Below, piece after piece: positions 16,706 through 24,767 of a stretch of 64,000 nucleotides of DNA. Every line of letters begins with the position of its first letter. Within the stretch, counting starts at the first letter, position 1. Origin of the DNA: Streptomyces taklimakanensis (GTDB lineage Bacteria; Actinomycetota; Actinomycetes; Streptomycetales; Streptomycetaceae). The stretch is taken from assembly GCF_009709575.1 (NCBI RefSeq), contig NZ_WIXO01000001.1, positions 2,172,001 through 2,236,000 on the forward strand. The letters are read 5' to 3'. The notes beneath the pieces were generated by a model that searched no databases, was not told the origin of the DNA, and saw only the letters and a list, made by a program, of their open reading frames with translations. Both the position numbers and the translations under genes were made by a program.

Positions 16706-16746
16706 AAGGGGTGGGAGTTGCACAAGTTGTGCAACTCCCACCCCTT
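16706..16746. repeat. 41-bp perfect palindrome (20-bp arms, 1-nt centre)
   Basis: The arms AAGGGGTGGGAGTTGCACAA (16706-16725) and their exact complement (16727-16746) flank a single G. The centre contains TTGCACAAGTTGTGCAA, a typical bacterial operator shape. The whole could also fold as a terminator hairpin for the XRE gene ending at 16760. Its position between the XRE gene and the next leftward gene suits an operator or attenuator for the genes that follow. Confidence 0.7.
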
Positions 16747-16759
16747 GACGAGTCTGCCT

Positions 16760-17968
16760 CTATACGCCCATCCAACGGGCGAAGCCGGTGACGCTGTCAC
16801 GGCTGTCCCGCTCAGCGCGTACCAGCGATGTCACCGTCTCTTTCACCGACGGATGGAACCGGGTTTGCTGAGGAGCTACCTTGCGTGCCCTTTGCAGCGA
16901 CGCAAACGCCGCCTGCCGTTGCCCTGTCTCCAACTGAGCCCGAGCCAGGTCGATGTAGTGGTGCCCTACCCGGTCCGGGAACTTCTCGGCGAACGTCTCC
17001 GGCAGGTGCACGCCTCTGGATGCCTTGATGGCCTGCCCGAACTCTCCCAGCTCCACTTCCAGAGCCACCGAGTGGATCAGCGTGTTGGACGGCCCGAAGC
17101 TCATCACGTAGTTCTCCGTGTCGCCCCCCAGCCGTCCAGCTATCTCCCATGCTTCTTCCCACTGGGCACGGGCTTCCGGCCCAGCGTTGCTGCGGGCCGC
17201 CAGCATCGCCGCACGCAGCCGCAAGTTGCCCTGGACGCACAACGCCGACCGTTGCCCACGCCGGGCGTCTTCCTCCACGTCCGTCAAGGCGCGCTCCATC
17301 AACCGCAGCCCCACCTCGTGCCGGCCGGTGTTGAAACACGACTGTCCGCGCAGGTAGGAGGTCAGAATGACCATGTACGGGTCGCCTGATCGCTCCGCGC
17401 TGTACTGCATGCGGAACAGCACCGAGCGGCTGAGGTCCACATGGCCCAGCCCGTACGCCACATCGTGCACACACCGATACACGTATGCCAGCAACCGGTG
17501 GGCTCGCTCCCGCTGACCGCCCTCGTGCTCGGTGGAGGTTTCCACCAATTCGTCGATAAGCCCGGGGGCATCGGTGGCCACAGCCAGGTAGTTCGCTCGG
17601 CGCCGCTTCTCACCGAGCTTCCTCACTTCGGTGGCGAGCTCGTCCAGTGGCCGTGGCGGGGTTCCGGTGTCCAGTTGCAGATCCCAGTTCTCCATGCTGG
17701 CTCGGAGCGCGGCCAGCGGCGCGTCGAAGCGTTCGGTGCGCTGAACATCGGCGTACGGCTGTCCGGCCAGCACACTCGCCTCGATGCCCAAGGCGCGGGC
17801 ACATGCCGCTATCAGGGCGGGTGAGGCGGGCCGTTTCCCGGCCTCCACCTTGGTAAGCAGGCTATGAGAGACATGAGCGCGGTCGGCAAGACCGCGTTGC
17901 GTGAGGTGTGCCAGTTTGCGCTGCTCGGCGATCCGCGCGCCGATGTGCATGTTCCCGTCATGAGGCAT
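16760..17968 (-). CDS. XRE-family regulator with C-terminal TPR-like region
   Basis: The 402-residue protein begins at ATG with GGAG seven bases upstream; a GTG nine codons earlier is less well placed. An N-terminal helix-turn-helix (about residues 6-65: IAEQRKLAHLTQRGLADRAHVSHSLLTKVEAGKRPASP) is followed by a long all-helical region of TPR-like pairs (for example SYLRGQSCFNTGRHEVGLRLMERAL and HHYIDLARAQLETGQRQAAFASL). This layout resembles streptomycete regulators in which the TPR part binds a peptide or protein signal. It lies upstream of the accessory genes in the same direction and is the best candidate for their regulator. Confidence 0.88.
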   Translation of the reverse strand: MPHDGNMHIGARIAEQRKLAHLTQRGLADRAHVSHSLLTKVEAGKRPASPALIAACARALGIEASVLAGQPYADVQRTERFDAPLAALRASMENWDLQLDTGTPPRPLDELATEVRKLGEKRRRANYLAVATDAPGLIDELVETSTEHEGGQRERAHRLLAYVYRCVHDVAYGLGHVDLSRSVLFRMQYSAERSGDPYMVILTSYLRGQSCFNTGRHEVGLRLMERALTDVEEDARRGQRSALCVQGNLRLRAAMLAARSNAGPEARAQWEEAWEIAGRLGGDTENYVMSFGPSNTLIHSVALEVELGEFGQAIKASRGVHLPETFAEKFPDRVGHHYIDLARAQLETGQRQAAFASLQRARKVAPQQTRFHPSVKETVTSLVRAERDSRDSVTGFARWMGV

Positions 17969-18000
17969 ACTGACTCTCCGTTCTGACCTCGACACTCAGA

Positions 18001-18028
18001 ACAGTACCCATCGGGTAACCCGAAGGGT
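18001..18028 (-). promoter_or_regulatory. Promoter and operator-like dyad of the XRE gene
   Basis: Leftward -10-like TACTGT (complement of 18001-18006) is abutted by an 11-bp dyad, ACCCATCGGGT (18006-18016) and ACCCGAAGGGT (18018-18028), with one mismatched pair. The dyad would cover the -35 and suggests autoregulation. No ribosome site lies here; that is at about 17978. Confidence 0.5.
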
Positions 18029-18038
18029 GCAACGCTCA

Positions 18039-18064
18039 GGCCCCCGCTGTTGAAAGCGGGGGCC
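18039..18064. terminator. Hairpin upstream of the XRE gene
   Basis: A perfect 10-bp stem GGCCCCCGCT/AGCGGGGGCC encloses the loop GTTGAA. It may end transcripts arriving from the right, insulating the XRE promoter. A transposon-end hairpin is another reading, but no transposase is near. Confidence 0.45.
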
Positions 18065-18326
18065 GAGGCGTCTACCTCACGCGGCCGTCCGGCCCTGGTG
18101 ACCGCCGGTGGGGGTGCGGGTGAACGGATCGCGGGCCTCCTCGCCAAGCGGCGCGACTCCTGGTTGACCAGGGCGCCGGTGAACATGCAACTCGCCCACA
18201 CGTAGCGGCACCGGGAGGCAGCGGTGCACTCCGGGGCCGTCCACCTCCGTACCGCATGACCCGTATTCCCCCTCGACCTGGCCTGGCGGCCCGCTGTGCC
18301 CTGTCCCGGATGACGTCAACAACCTC

Positions 18327-18437
18327 ATGCGGCGACTGATGAACGAACCCACCGGCGAGGAGCGCACCGACGAGTACGCGCGTCTTCTGCCCCTCTGGGC
18401 AGAGGCGTCCCGCCCCAGTTACATCCAAGCCGCCTGA
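18327..18437 (+). pseudogene. Short frame with a family-like C-terminus, possibly truncated
   Basis: The frame encodes DDVNNLMRRLMNEPTGEE... and ends ...YARLLPLWAEASRPSYIQAA. From memory, small streptomycete proteins encoded next to XRE regulators have this kind of helical C-terminus. In frame, no start exists before the ATG at 18327 (36 residues). An ATG at 18254 opens a different frame that stops early, so a one-base shift could have broken a longer gene. Either a tiny real gene or a remnant. Confidence 0.35.
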
Positions 18438-18480
18438 CTCTCCGGGAACGCCCGCGCCCCGGCCGCTACTGTCCCTCTCC

Positions 18481-19080
18481 ATGAGTTTCTGGTCCTCGGA
18501 CACCATCAATGCCGGCGCAGCGGTCGCCAGCGCAGTCGCGGCCGGCGCCGCCCTCTTGACCGCTCGGCGCGCCCACCACACCGCGCAGACCGTCGCCCGC
18601 ATCGAGCACGACCGCTGGCATGCCGAACTCACCCCGCAGTTCAACATCACCATCACCGGCATCGAAGGCGACCGCGCCACCCTGGACGTGCAACTGGTCG
18701 GCCCCATCGCCCTGGACCACCTCGACAAGATCACCCTCACCGTCGTGCAGAGCGACGATGCCGAACGCACCAATCGGCTGCCCGGCGGCCCCAGCCAGAA
18801 CGAGATCGACAACCATGTCTACGGCCCTTACCGGTTCGTGCCCAGCCCCGACGGCACCGACGCCCACGGGCACGGCCCGGCGCCCTTCTCGCTCCGCGTC
18901 GGCCGCGGACGGCCCTTCGCTCTCGAACGCACCCGGCCCCCTCGGTGGCAGACCGGCGACGACGCCGCCGAACGCTGGCAACACCAGTGGGAGACCTGGC
19001 CGATGAGGCTCCTGGTCACCTGCGAGCGGAACGGGGAAACCTGGCAGTTCCACCAGATAGCCCACCAGCGCCCCCAGTGA
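18481..19080 (+). CDS. Conserved hypothetical protein with N-terminal helix
   Basis: This 199-residue protein starts at ATG. A short Ala-rich N-terminal hydrophobic segment (about residues 9-28) may be a membrane anchor. It is followed by a helical linker (RRAHHTAQTVARIEHDRWHAELTPQF) and a beta-rich domain with NITITGIEGDRATLDVQLVGP and PMRLLVTCERNGETWQF. From memory, similar proteins occur often in streptomycete accessory DNA without a known function. A phage-style superinfection or defence role is possible but not supported by motifs. No strong ribosome site is seen, so the start is uncertain. Confidence 0.7.
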   Translation: MSFWSSDTINAGAAVASAVAAGAALLTARRAHHTAQTVARIEHDRWHAELTPQFNITITGIEGDRATLDVQLVGPIALDHLDKITLTVVQSDDAERTNRLPGGPSQNEIDNHVYGPYRFVPSPDGTDAHGHGPAPFSLRVGRGRPFALERTRPPRWQTGDDAAERWQHQWETWPMRLLVTCERNGETWQFHQIAHQRPQ

Positions 19081-19327
19081 GCCCTCTCGCGGAGGGGGTC
19101 ACCCGCCAGAGACGGACACCGCCCGCCGGTCGCGTCGCAGCCCCCAGCGGAGCGCGAAACGCGCGGCGGAAGTCGAGCATCACGGCGGCCACCGGGAACC
19201 CAAGGACGAACTCCGCGCAGTCCCGGCACGGGTACCCGCCCGGGGCCGTGCCGCGGGTACACACCCGCACCCCGTCCACCAGGACGTGACGGAGCAACGC
19301 GTGACCGCGCTCCCGGCACGAGCGCAC
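19016..19327 (-). CDS. Doubtful Cys/His-rich small protein
   Basis: A 103-codon frame from GTG encodes a Cys/His pattern near its start: CRERGHALLRH, VRVCTRGT, YPCRDC. This could bind zinc. Its last 65 bp overlap the convergent 18481-19080 gene, and its C-terminal part is low-complexity. Third-position GC is moderate. It may be a remnant of an accessory gene next to the tRNA. I include it only as a possibility. Apart from it, nothing is seen in 19081-19441. Confidence 0.3.
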   Translation of the reverse strand: MRSCRERGHALLRHVLVDGVRVCTRGTAPGGYPCRDCAEFVLGFPVAAVMLDFRRAFRAPLGAATRPAGGVRLWRVTPSARGLTGGAGGLSGGTARFPRSARR

Positions 19328-19441
19328 GGCGCCGGACCGGTCGTCGTCGGCGTGGGGAACGGTCGTCCGCTTCCCCGCGTTCTCACGGGGTGGTCCGGTC
19401 TCGCTCTCGTGGGGGCACCGGCGGGGGGGATACGGCCGGTG

Positions 19442-19523
19442 TGCCCGGAGCCGGATTCGAACCGGCACGGCCTGTAGGCCAACGAGGTTTAAGCTCGTCG
19501 TGTCTGCATTCCACCATCCGGGC
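19442..19523 (-). tRNA. bldA: tRNA-Leu, anticodon UAA (bldA)
   Basis: Read on the minus strand, the 82-nt gene folds as a class II tRNA. The acceptor is GCCCGGA/TCCGGGC, the anticodon stem ACGAG/CTCGT has the loop CTTAAAC (anticodon TAA), the long variable arm is GGCC..GGCC, and the T-arm is GCCGG TTCGAAT CCGGC. The 3' CCA is not encoded. UAA reads UUA, the rarest codon in Streptomyces, and the tRNA-Leu(UAA) gene is bldA, whose loss blocks aerial growth and antibiotic production. It is transcribed away from the ABC exporter operon. Confidence 0.95.
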
Positions 19524-19577
19524 ACCGGCTCTCGGGCCGTATGGCTGGCTACGGCCCTCCCCCCAGGACGCTCAACG

Positions 19578-19606
19578 AGCCTATCGGGGGCGCCTGTCCG
19601 GACAAC
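19578..19606 (-). promoter_or_regulatory. Probable bldA promoter
   Basis: On the minus strand, TAGGCT (complement of 19578-19583) is a -10 candidate, with TTGTCC/GTTGTC 16-17 bp upstream (complement of 19600-19606) as -35. The tRNA would start about 50 nt downstream, leaving a short 5' leader to be processed. Confidence 0.4.
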
Positions 19607-19609
19607 GGG

Positions 19610-19899
19610 GCTCCGGCCTCAGGTTGTCTGATTTTATTGGCAACTGATCCAGCGTCAGCGGCGCGCGCCCCTTTTCGGAGCAGATCGCGGAGTCTCTCCC
19701 GGGAGCCAGGAATGACGGAAAGTCGCTGTCCAGGCACGGGAAGGCATCAGGGTGCGGACTCATCCTCAGGGATGACGGGCGCCCTCCACCTCCCTCCGCA
19801 GGTGCCCTCGAAGACCGGAGTCGGGACGGACGCCGGTGGCCGTTTTCGCACGGACGATGGACGGGAACCGTCAAGCAGCCGTGACAGGAGCAGCCTCCA
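19610..19899 (+). other. Leader/promoter region of ABC exporter 1
   Basis: No gene is seen. An AT-rich island (GTTGTCTGATTTTATTGGCAAC, about 19623-19644) stands out in otherwise GC-rich DNA. It contains imperfect half-sites that could bind a regulator. An AGGAG site nine bases before the GTG at 19900 serves the ATPase gene. Confidence 0.4.
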
Positions 19900-20688
19900 G
19901 TGACCACCAGCACCCGTCCCGCCTCCATCGCGCACCCCGCGTCCTCCGGCACCGCGGCCGCCCGCGCCGTCGATCTGACCAAGGTCTACGGGCAGGGCGA
20001 GACGAAGGTGGTGGCCCTGGACTCGGTCTCCGTGGAGTTCCGGCAGGGGCAGTTCACCGCGATCATGGGCCCGTCGGGTTCCGGCAAGTCCACGCTGATG
20101 CACTGCATGGCGGGACTGGACTCCTTCACGAGCGGCTCGGCCTGGATCGGCGACACCGAGCTGTCCTCCCTGAAGGAGAAGAAGCTCACCCGGTTGCGCC
20201 GGGACAAGATCGGGTTCATCTTCCAGGCGTTCAACCTGCTGCCGACGTTGACGGCGCTGGAGAACATCACGCTGCCGATGGACATCGCCGGCCGCAAGCC
20301 GGAACGGGAGTGGCTGGACCGGGTGGTGGAGACCGTCGGCCTGTCCGGGCGGCTCAGGCACCGGCCCAACCAGCTCTCCGGCGGCCAGCAGCAGCGTGTG
20401 GCGGTCGCCCGTGCCCTGGCCGCCCGCCCCGAGATCATCTTCGGTGACGAACCGACCGGCAACCTCGACTCGCGCTCCGGCGCCGAGGTCCTGGGCTTCC
20501 TGCGCAACTCGGTGCGGGAGCTGGGCCAGACCGTCGTGATGGTGACGCACGACCCGGTGGCCGCCTCGTACGCCGACAGGGTCGTCTTCCTCGCCGACGG
20601 TCGGATCGTCGACGACATGGCCGACCCCACCGCCGAGAGCGTCCTGGACCGCATGAAGGCCTTCGACGCGCGGGGCCGCACGAGCTGA
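19900..20688 (+). CDS. ABC transporter ATPase, MacB/LolD type (exporter 1)
   Basis: The 262-residue ATPase has Walker A GPSGSGKST, Q-loop FQAFNLL, signature LSGGQQQR, Walker B IIFGDEP and the H-loop MVTHD. It groups with MacB/LolD-type ATPases that drive FtsX-like permeases in extruding peptides, lipids or antibiotics through mechanotransmission. The permease gene follows 112 bp downstream. Positions 20165-20504 are nearly identical to the second ATPase gene (60378-60717) while the ends differ, so the two have probably exchanged DNA. Substrate unknown. Confidence 0.92.
   Translation: MTTSTRPASIAHPASSGTAAARAVDLTKVYGQGETKVVALDSVSVEFRQGQFTAIMGPSGSGKSTLMHCMAGLDSFTSGSAWIGDTELSSLKEKKLTRLRRDKIGFIFQAFNLLPTLTALENITLPMDIAGRKPEREWLDRVVETVGLSGRLRHRPNQLSGGQQQRVAVARALAARPEIIFGDEPTGNLDSRSGAEVLGFLRNSVRELGQTVVMVTHDPVAASYADRVVFLADGRIVDDMADPTAESVLDRMKAFDARGRTS
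20165..20504 (+). repeat. 340-bp near-identical tract shared with 60378-60717 (inverted)
   Basis: I aligned the tract by eye with the reverse complement of 60378-60717 and see four differences, all silent (about 98.8 percent identity). A further 55 bp upstream (20051-20105) is also identical around Walker A. Sequence between and outside these blocks has diverged at the protein level. Confidence 0.8.
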
Positions 20689-20800
20689 GCCCCCTGCCCG
20701 GACGCGGGCCCGCCCGCCTCCGGCGCACCGGCCGCCCCGGCCGTCCGTCCGGCGCCGCCCGAGCGCCGCGCCGCCCAACGACCCCAGGATCACCACACCC

Positions 20801-23338
20801 ATGTTCCGTACCGCCCTGCGCAACGTGCTCGCGCACAAGGCCAGACTGTTGATGACCACGCTCGCCGTCATGCTCGGCGTGGCGTTCGTCGCCGGCACCA
20901 TGGTCTTCACCTCCACCCTCTCCGACGCCTACGCCAAGAGCGCCGCCAAGGGCTTCGAGGGCGTCGACGTCGTCGTCCGTCCCGACTACTCCGGGGGCGG
21001 CGAGGAGTTCGACCCCAGGGCCGTCCCCGACCTCCCCGAGGAGCTGTTGGACCGGCTGCGCCGGGTGTCCGGCGTCGAGTCCGCCACCGGGTCCGTCTCC
21101 GGCTTCGCCGCCCTCGCCGACAAGGACGGCGACCTGGTCGGCGAGGGCTGGTCCACCCAGGGCGCCAACTACGACGCCGGCCCGGACGGGAAGAAGGAGG
21201 ACCCGCGCTACGACCTGCGGGACGGCCGGGCCCCGACGCGTTCCGGCGAGATCGCGCTGGACTCCAAGACCGCCGAGCGCACCGGCTACGGCGTCGGCGA
21301 CACCGTGCGGATGTCCGTCGACGGGCCGGTCCGCCAGGAGAAGGTCGTCGGCGTCTTCGACACCGACGACGGCGGTGTCGCCGCGGGTGGCACCCTCGTG
21401 CTGTTCGACACCGCCACCGCGCAGGAGATGTTCTCCCAGCCCGGCCGGTACAGCGAGATCGTCCTGACGGCCGCCGACGGCGTGGAACAGCGGGAGCTGG
21501 TCGAGCGCGTCGAGGAGGTCCTGCCGAAGCAGACCCTGGCCACCACCGGCGAGGAACTGGCCGACGAGCAGGCCCGCATGATCGAGGCGAGCATGGACGG
21601 CATGCGCACCGGGCTGCTGGTCTTCGCCGGGATCGCGCTGTTCGTGGGGATCTTCATCATCGCCAACACCTTCACCATGTTGGTGGCCCAGCGCACCAAG
21701 GAGTTGGCGCTGCTGCGCGCGGTGGGCGCCGCCCGCCGCCAGGTGACCCGCTCGGTGCTGGTGGAGGCCCTGGTCGTCGGCACGGTCGCCGCACTGGTCG
21801 GCCTGCTGGCGGGCGTCGGGATCGGCGCCGTGATGCGCGTGCTGATGGGTTCCTTCAGCACCCTGCCGGACGGGCCGCTGATCGTGGAGCCCACCACCGT
21901 GGTCGCCTCCCTGGTCGTCGGGATCGGCGTCACCGTCGTCGCGGCCTGGCTGCCCGCCCGCCGCGCCGCCAAGGTCCCGCCGGTCGCCGCCATGGGCAGC
22001 GTCCACGCCCCCGCCACCACCCGCGGTCTGGTCGTCCGCAACACCGTCGGCGCGCTGCTGGCCGGCGCCGGCGCCGCGCTGGTGCTGTACGCGACGGGCC
22101 TGGAGGACGGCGAGATGCCGATGGGCGCGGGCGCCGGGCTGTTGGTGATCGGCGTGTTCGTGCTGACCCCGCTGTTGTCGCGTCCGATCATCGGAGCGGC
22201 CGCGCCCGTGCTGCGCGCCTTCGGGGTCTCCGGCAAGCTGGCCCGGTTGAACGCGGTGCGCAACCCGCGCCGCACCGCCGCCACCGCCGCCGCGCTGATG
22301 ATCGGCCTCACCCTGATCACCGGCATGACCGTGATCGCGGGCAGCGTCCAGAAGGGCGTCGACAAGATGGCCGCGGAGGCGCTCGAAGCCGACTACACCG
22401 TCTCGATGGCCAACTACTCCCCCCTCTCCCCCGAGGTCGAGCAGACCCTGGGGAAGGAGGAGCGGGTCACCGCCCTCAGCCCGCTGCGCAACTCCCCGTC
22501 CCGGATCGACGGCGGCTACGAGCCGCTCACCGGCGTCAACGGCGAGGCCCTCGACGAGCTGCTCGAACTCGACTTCACCCAGGGGTCGTTCGCGGGCCTG
22601 GGCGGCGAGTCCGTCATCGTGGACACCGACACCGCGAAGGAGCACGGCTGGAAGGTCGGTTCCTCCTTCGAGGTGGTCTACGAGGACGGCGAACGCGGCG
22701 AGTTGACCGTCTCGGGCGTCTACGAGGGCAACGAGATGATCCGCGGCATCATGCTCGACACCGCCACCCTCGATCCGCACCTGGAACAGGTCACCAGCAT
22801 GCAGGTGATGGTGAAGACCGCCGACGGGGCGAGCGAGTCGGTGAAGTCCTCGCTGGAGGAGGCGCTCGGCGACAACCCGGCGATCCTGGTCCAGGACAAG
22901 AAGGACCTGTCCGAGTCCATCGCCCAGATGTTCACGATGATGCTGAACATGCTCTACGGGCTGCTGGCCATGGCCGTGATCGTCGCGGTGCTGGGCGTGG
23001 TCAACACCCTGGCCATGTCGGTCTTCGAACGGTCGCAGGAGATCGGGATGCTGCGCGCGATCGGCCTGGACCGGCGCGGCACCAAGCGGATGGTCCGGCT
23101 GGAGTCGCTGGTGATCTCCCTGTTCGGCGGAGTGCTCGGCATCGGCCTGGGCGTCTTCTTCGGCTGGGCCGCCGGTGAGCTGATCTCCGGCTCGCTGGCC
23201 ACCTACGAACTGGTGCTGCCCTGGGGCCGGATGGGCGTCTTCCTCGCCATGGCCGCGCTGGTGGGCGTGCTGGCCGCGCTGTGGCCCGCGCGTCGGGCCG
23301 CCCGGCTCAACATGCTGGAGGCCATCAAGACCGAGTGA
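20801..23338 (+). CDS. FtsX-like ABC permease (exporter 1)
   Basis: The 845-residue protein has the duplicated eight-plus-TM layout of large actinobacterial MacB/FtsX permeases. There is an N-terminal span (about residues 15-38), a large extracytoplasmic MacB-like periplasmic core domain (about 40-255), three spans to about 390, two more at 415-460, a second core domain, and a final FtsX block (YGLLAMAVIVAVLGVVNTLA, RAIGLDRRGTKRMVRLES). It pairs with the ATPase just upstream. Homologous but clearly diverged from the exporter 2 permease. Confidence 0.9.
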   Translation: MFRTALRNVLAHKARLLMTTLAVMLGVAFVAGTMVFTSTLSDAYAKSAAKGFEGVDVVVRPDYSGGGEEFDPRAVPDLPEELLDRLRRVSGVESATGSVSGFAALADKDGDLVGEGWSTQGANYDAGPDGKKEDPRYDLRDGRAPTRSGEIALDSKTAERTGYGVGDTVRMSVDGPVRQEKVVGVFDTDDGGVAAGGTLVLFDTATAQEMFSQPGRYSEIVLTAADGVEQRELVERVEEVLPKQTLATTGEELADEQARMIEASMDGMRTGLLVFAGIALFVGIFIIANTFTMLVAQRTKELALLRAVGAARRQVTRSVLVEALVVGTVAALVGLLAGVGIGAVMRVLMGSFSTLPDGPLIVEPTTVVASLVVGIGVTVVAAWLPARRAAKVPPVAAMGSVHAPATTRGLVVRNTVGALLAGAGAALVLYATGLEDGEMPMGAGAGLLVIGVFVLTPLLSRPIIGAAAPVLRAFGVSGKLARLNAVRNPRRTAATAAALMIGLTLITGMTVIAGSVQKGVDKMAAEALEADYTVSMANYSPLSPEVEQTLGKEERVTALSPLRNSPSRIDGGYEPLTGVNGEALDELLELDFTQGSFAGLGGESVIVDTDTAKEHGWKVGSSFEVVYEDGERGELTVSGVYEGNEMIRGIMLDTATLDPHLEQVTSMQVMVKTADGASESVKSSLEEALGDNPAILVQDKKDLSESIAQMFTMMLNMLYGLLAMAVIVAVLGVVNTLAMSVFERSQEIGMLRAIGLDRRGTKRMVRLESLVISLFGGVLGIGLGVFFGWAAGELISGSLATYELVLPWGRMGVFLAMAALVGVLAALWPARRAARLNMLEAIKTE

Positions 23339-23384
23339 CGGGGCCAAGCGACAGGCCGAGTGACCGGTGGAACTCCGGATCACG

Positions 23385-23438
23385 CGGCGCGGGGCCCGGA
23401 CCGCCTCCTTGGGTTCCAACGGTCCGGGCCCCGCGCCG
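23385..23438. terminator. Bidirectional terminator, 19-bp stem
   Basis: A perfect 19-bp inverted repeat (23385-23403 and 23420-23438, 16-nt loop) lies between the convergent permease and cyclopropane-synthase-like genes. Confidence 0.8.
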
Positions 23439-23465
23439 TGCTCCCGCTCGTCCGCGTCCCTGCCC

Positions 23466-24767
23466 CTACCTCCACTCGCGGGTGCGCAGCGGAAGCCCGG
23501 AGGCCCCGCTCTCGGGCGTGCGCACGGCCAGGACCTGGTTGACGCCGATGCGGTTGCGCTCGAAGGCGAGGGCCGAGGCCGCCATGTACAGCCGCCACAC
23601 CCGGGCCCTGCCCGGCCCGGCCAGTCGCGCCGCACCGGGCAGGTCGGACTCCAGGTTGGCCACCCAGCGGCGCAGGGTCAGCGCGTAGTGCTCCCGGATC
23701 GACTCCAGGTCGCGCACCTCGAAACCGGCCTCCTCCAGGATCGTCACCGTGCGCCCCACGGGGGCGAGTTCGCCGTCGGGGAAGACGTAGGCGTCGATGA
23801 ACGGATCCACCCGGTACGCCTCCTCGTCCGTCTCCGGGCGGCGGGCGATCTGGTGGTTGAGCAGCCGCCCGCCGGGGCGCAGCAGGGAGTACAGCCGGTC
23901 CGCGTAGAGGCGGTAGCGCGCCGCGCCGACGTGTTCGGCCATGCCGACCGAGGCGATGGCGTCGTAGGGCCCGTCGTCGACGTGGCGGTAGTCCTGGACG
24001 CGGATGTCGACGCGGTCGGTGAGTCCCGCCTCGGCCACGCGCTTGCGGGCGTGTCCCGCCTGTTCGCGGGAGAGCGTGACTCCGGTGACCCTCACCCCGT
24101 ACTCACGGGCGGCGTGCGTCGCCAGCGCGCCCCAGCCGCAGCCGACGTCCAACAGCCGCATGTCGGGTCTCAGGCCCAGTTTGCGGCAGACCAGGTCGAG
24201 CTTGGCCCGCTGGGCCTCCTCCAGCGTGGTGGTGGTGCCGCCCTCGCCCCCCGTTCCCTCCCCGTCCCAGTAGGCGCACGAGTAGACCATGGACGGACCG
24301 AGCACCAGGGCGTAGAAGTCGTTGCCGACGTCGTAGTGGTGGCTGATCGCGTGCCGGTCGCGGTGGAGGGTGTGGCGCAGCCCGGTGCGACCGCGCACCT
24401 CCTCGCGGGGCGGTGGCGGCGGGGGCAGGGGACCGGCGAGCGCGAGGAGTTCACGGCCGAGCCGGAGCCGCTCGGCCGGCGGCGGGGCGGGGACCCCGTC
24501 CCGCTCCCACACCAGGGGAGCGAGCCGTTCCAGGGCCTCGTACAGGTCGCCCTCGACGTCGATCTCTCCGGCCACCCAGGCGCGGGCCAGCCCGAGTTCG
24601 CCCGGCTTCCACAGCAGCCGGCGCAGCGCGCGCCGGTGCCGTACGACGACGGTGGGCGCTCCCACAGGACCCGCCTCACTGCCGTCCCACGCCCTCACCC
24701 GCACGGGCAGGGGCACTCCCAGTGCTCTCTCGACGGATCCGAGGAGTCGTGCCGCGGCCTGAACCAT
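23466..24767 (-). CDS. Cyclopropane-fatty-acyl-phospholipid synthase family
   Basis: The 433-residue enzyme transfers a SAM-derived methylene or methyl group to unsaturated acyl chains of membrane phospholipids. The family signature HYDVGNDFYALVLGPSMVYSCAYW is followed by motif I LLDVGCGWGALATHAA and by VGMAEHVG, whose Glu is part of the bicarbonate-site block. The N-terminal 140 residues form the usual non-catalytic domain with a Pro-rich linker. A GAAGG site lies five bases before ATG. The neighbouring NADH dehydrogenase gene, transcribed in the same direction, is separated by a strong terminator, so it has its own promoter. Confidence 0.9.
   Translation of the reverse strand: MVQAAARLLGSVERALGVPLPVRVRAWDGSEAGPVGAPTVVVRHRRALRRLLWKPGELGLARAWVAGEIDVEGDLYEALERLAPLVWERDGVPAPPPAERLRLGRELLALAGPLPPPPPPREEVRGRTGLRHTLHRDRHAISHHYDVGNDFYALVLGPSMVYSCAYWDGEGTGGEGGTTTTLEEAQRAKLDLVCRKLGLRPDMRLLDVGCGWGALATHAAREYGVRVTGVTLSREQAGHARKRVAEAGLTDRVDIRVQDYRHVDDGPYDAIASVGMAEHVGAARYRLYADRLYSLLRPGGRLLNHQIARRPETDEEAYRVDPFIDAYVFPDGELAPVGRTVTILEEAGFEVRDLESIREHYALTLRRWVANLESDLPGAARLAGPGRARVWRLYMAASALAFERNRIGVNQVLAVRTPESGASGLPLRTREWR

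Noticed and set aside
16745-16760. TTGACG followed by TATACG on the plus strand as a promoter
   Set aside because: The two hexamers are only 10 bp apart, and no plus-strand gene follows.
18039-18064. Transposon end (IS605-like hairpin)
   Set aside because: There is no TnpA or TnpB gene and no second end; a terminator hairpin is simpler.
11861-19327. Complete integrative element at bldA
   Set aside because: No integrase, excisionase, relaxase, replication gene or repeated tRNA end was found, so I call it only an accessory block.
20435-23635. A 1066-codon minus-strand frame under the exporter 1 permease
   Set aside because: It is a frame shadow of the permease with His/Gln/Gly-rich text and no motif.
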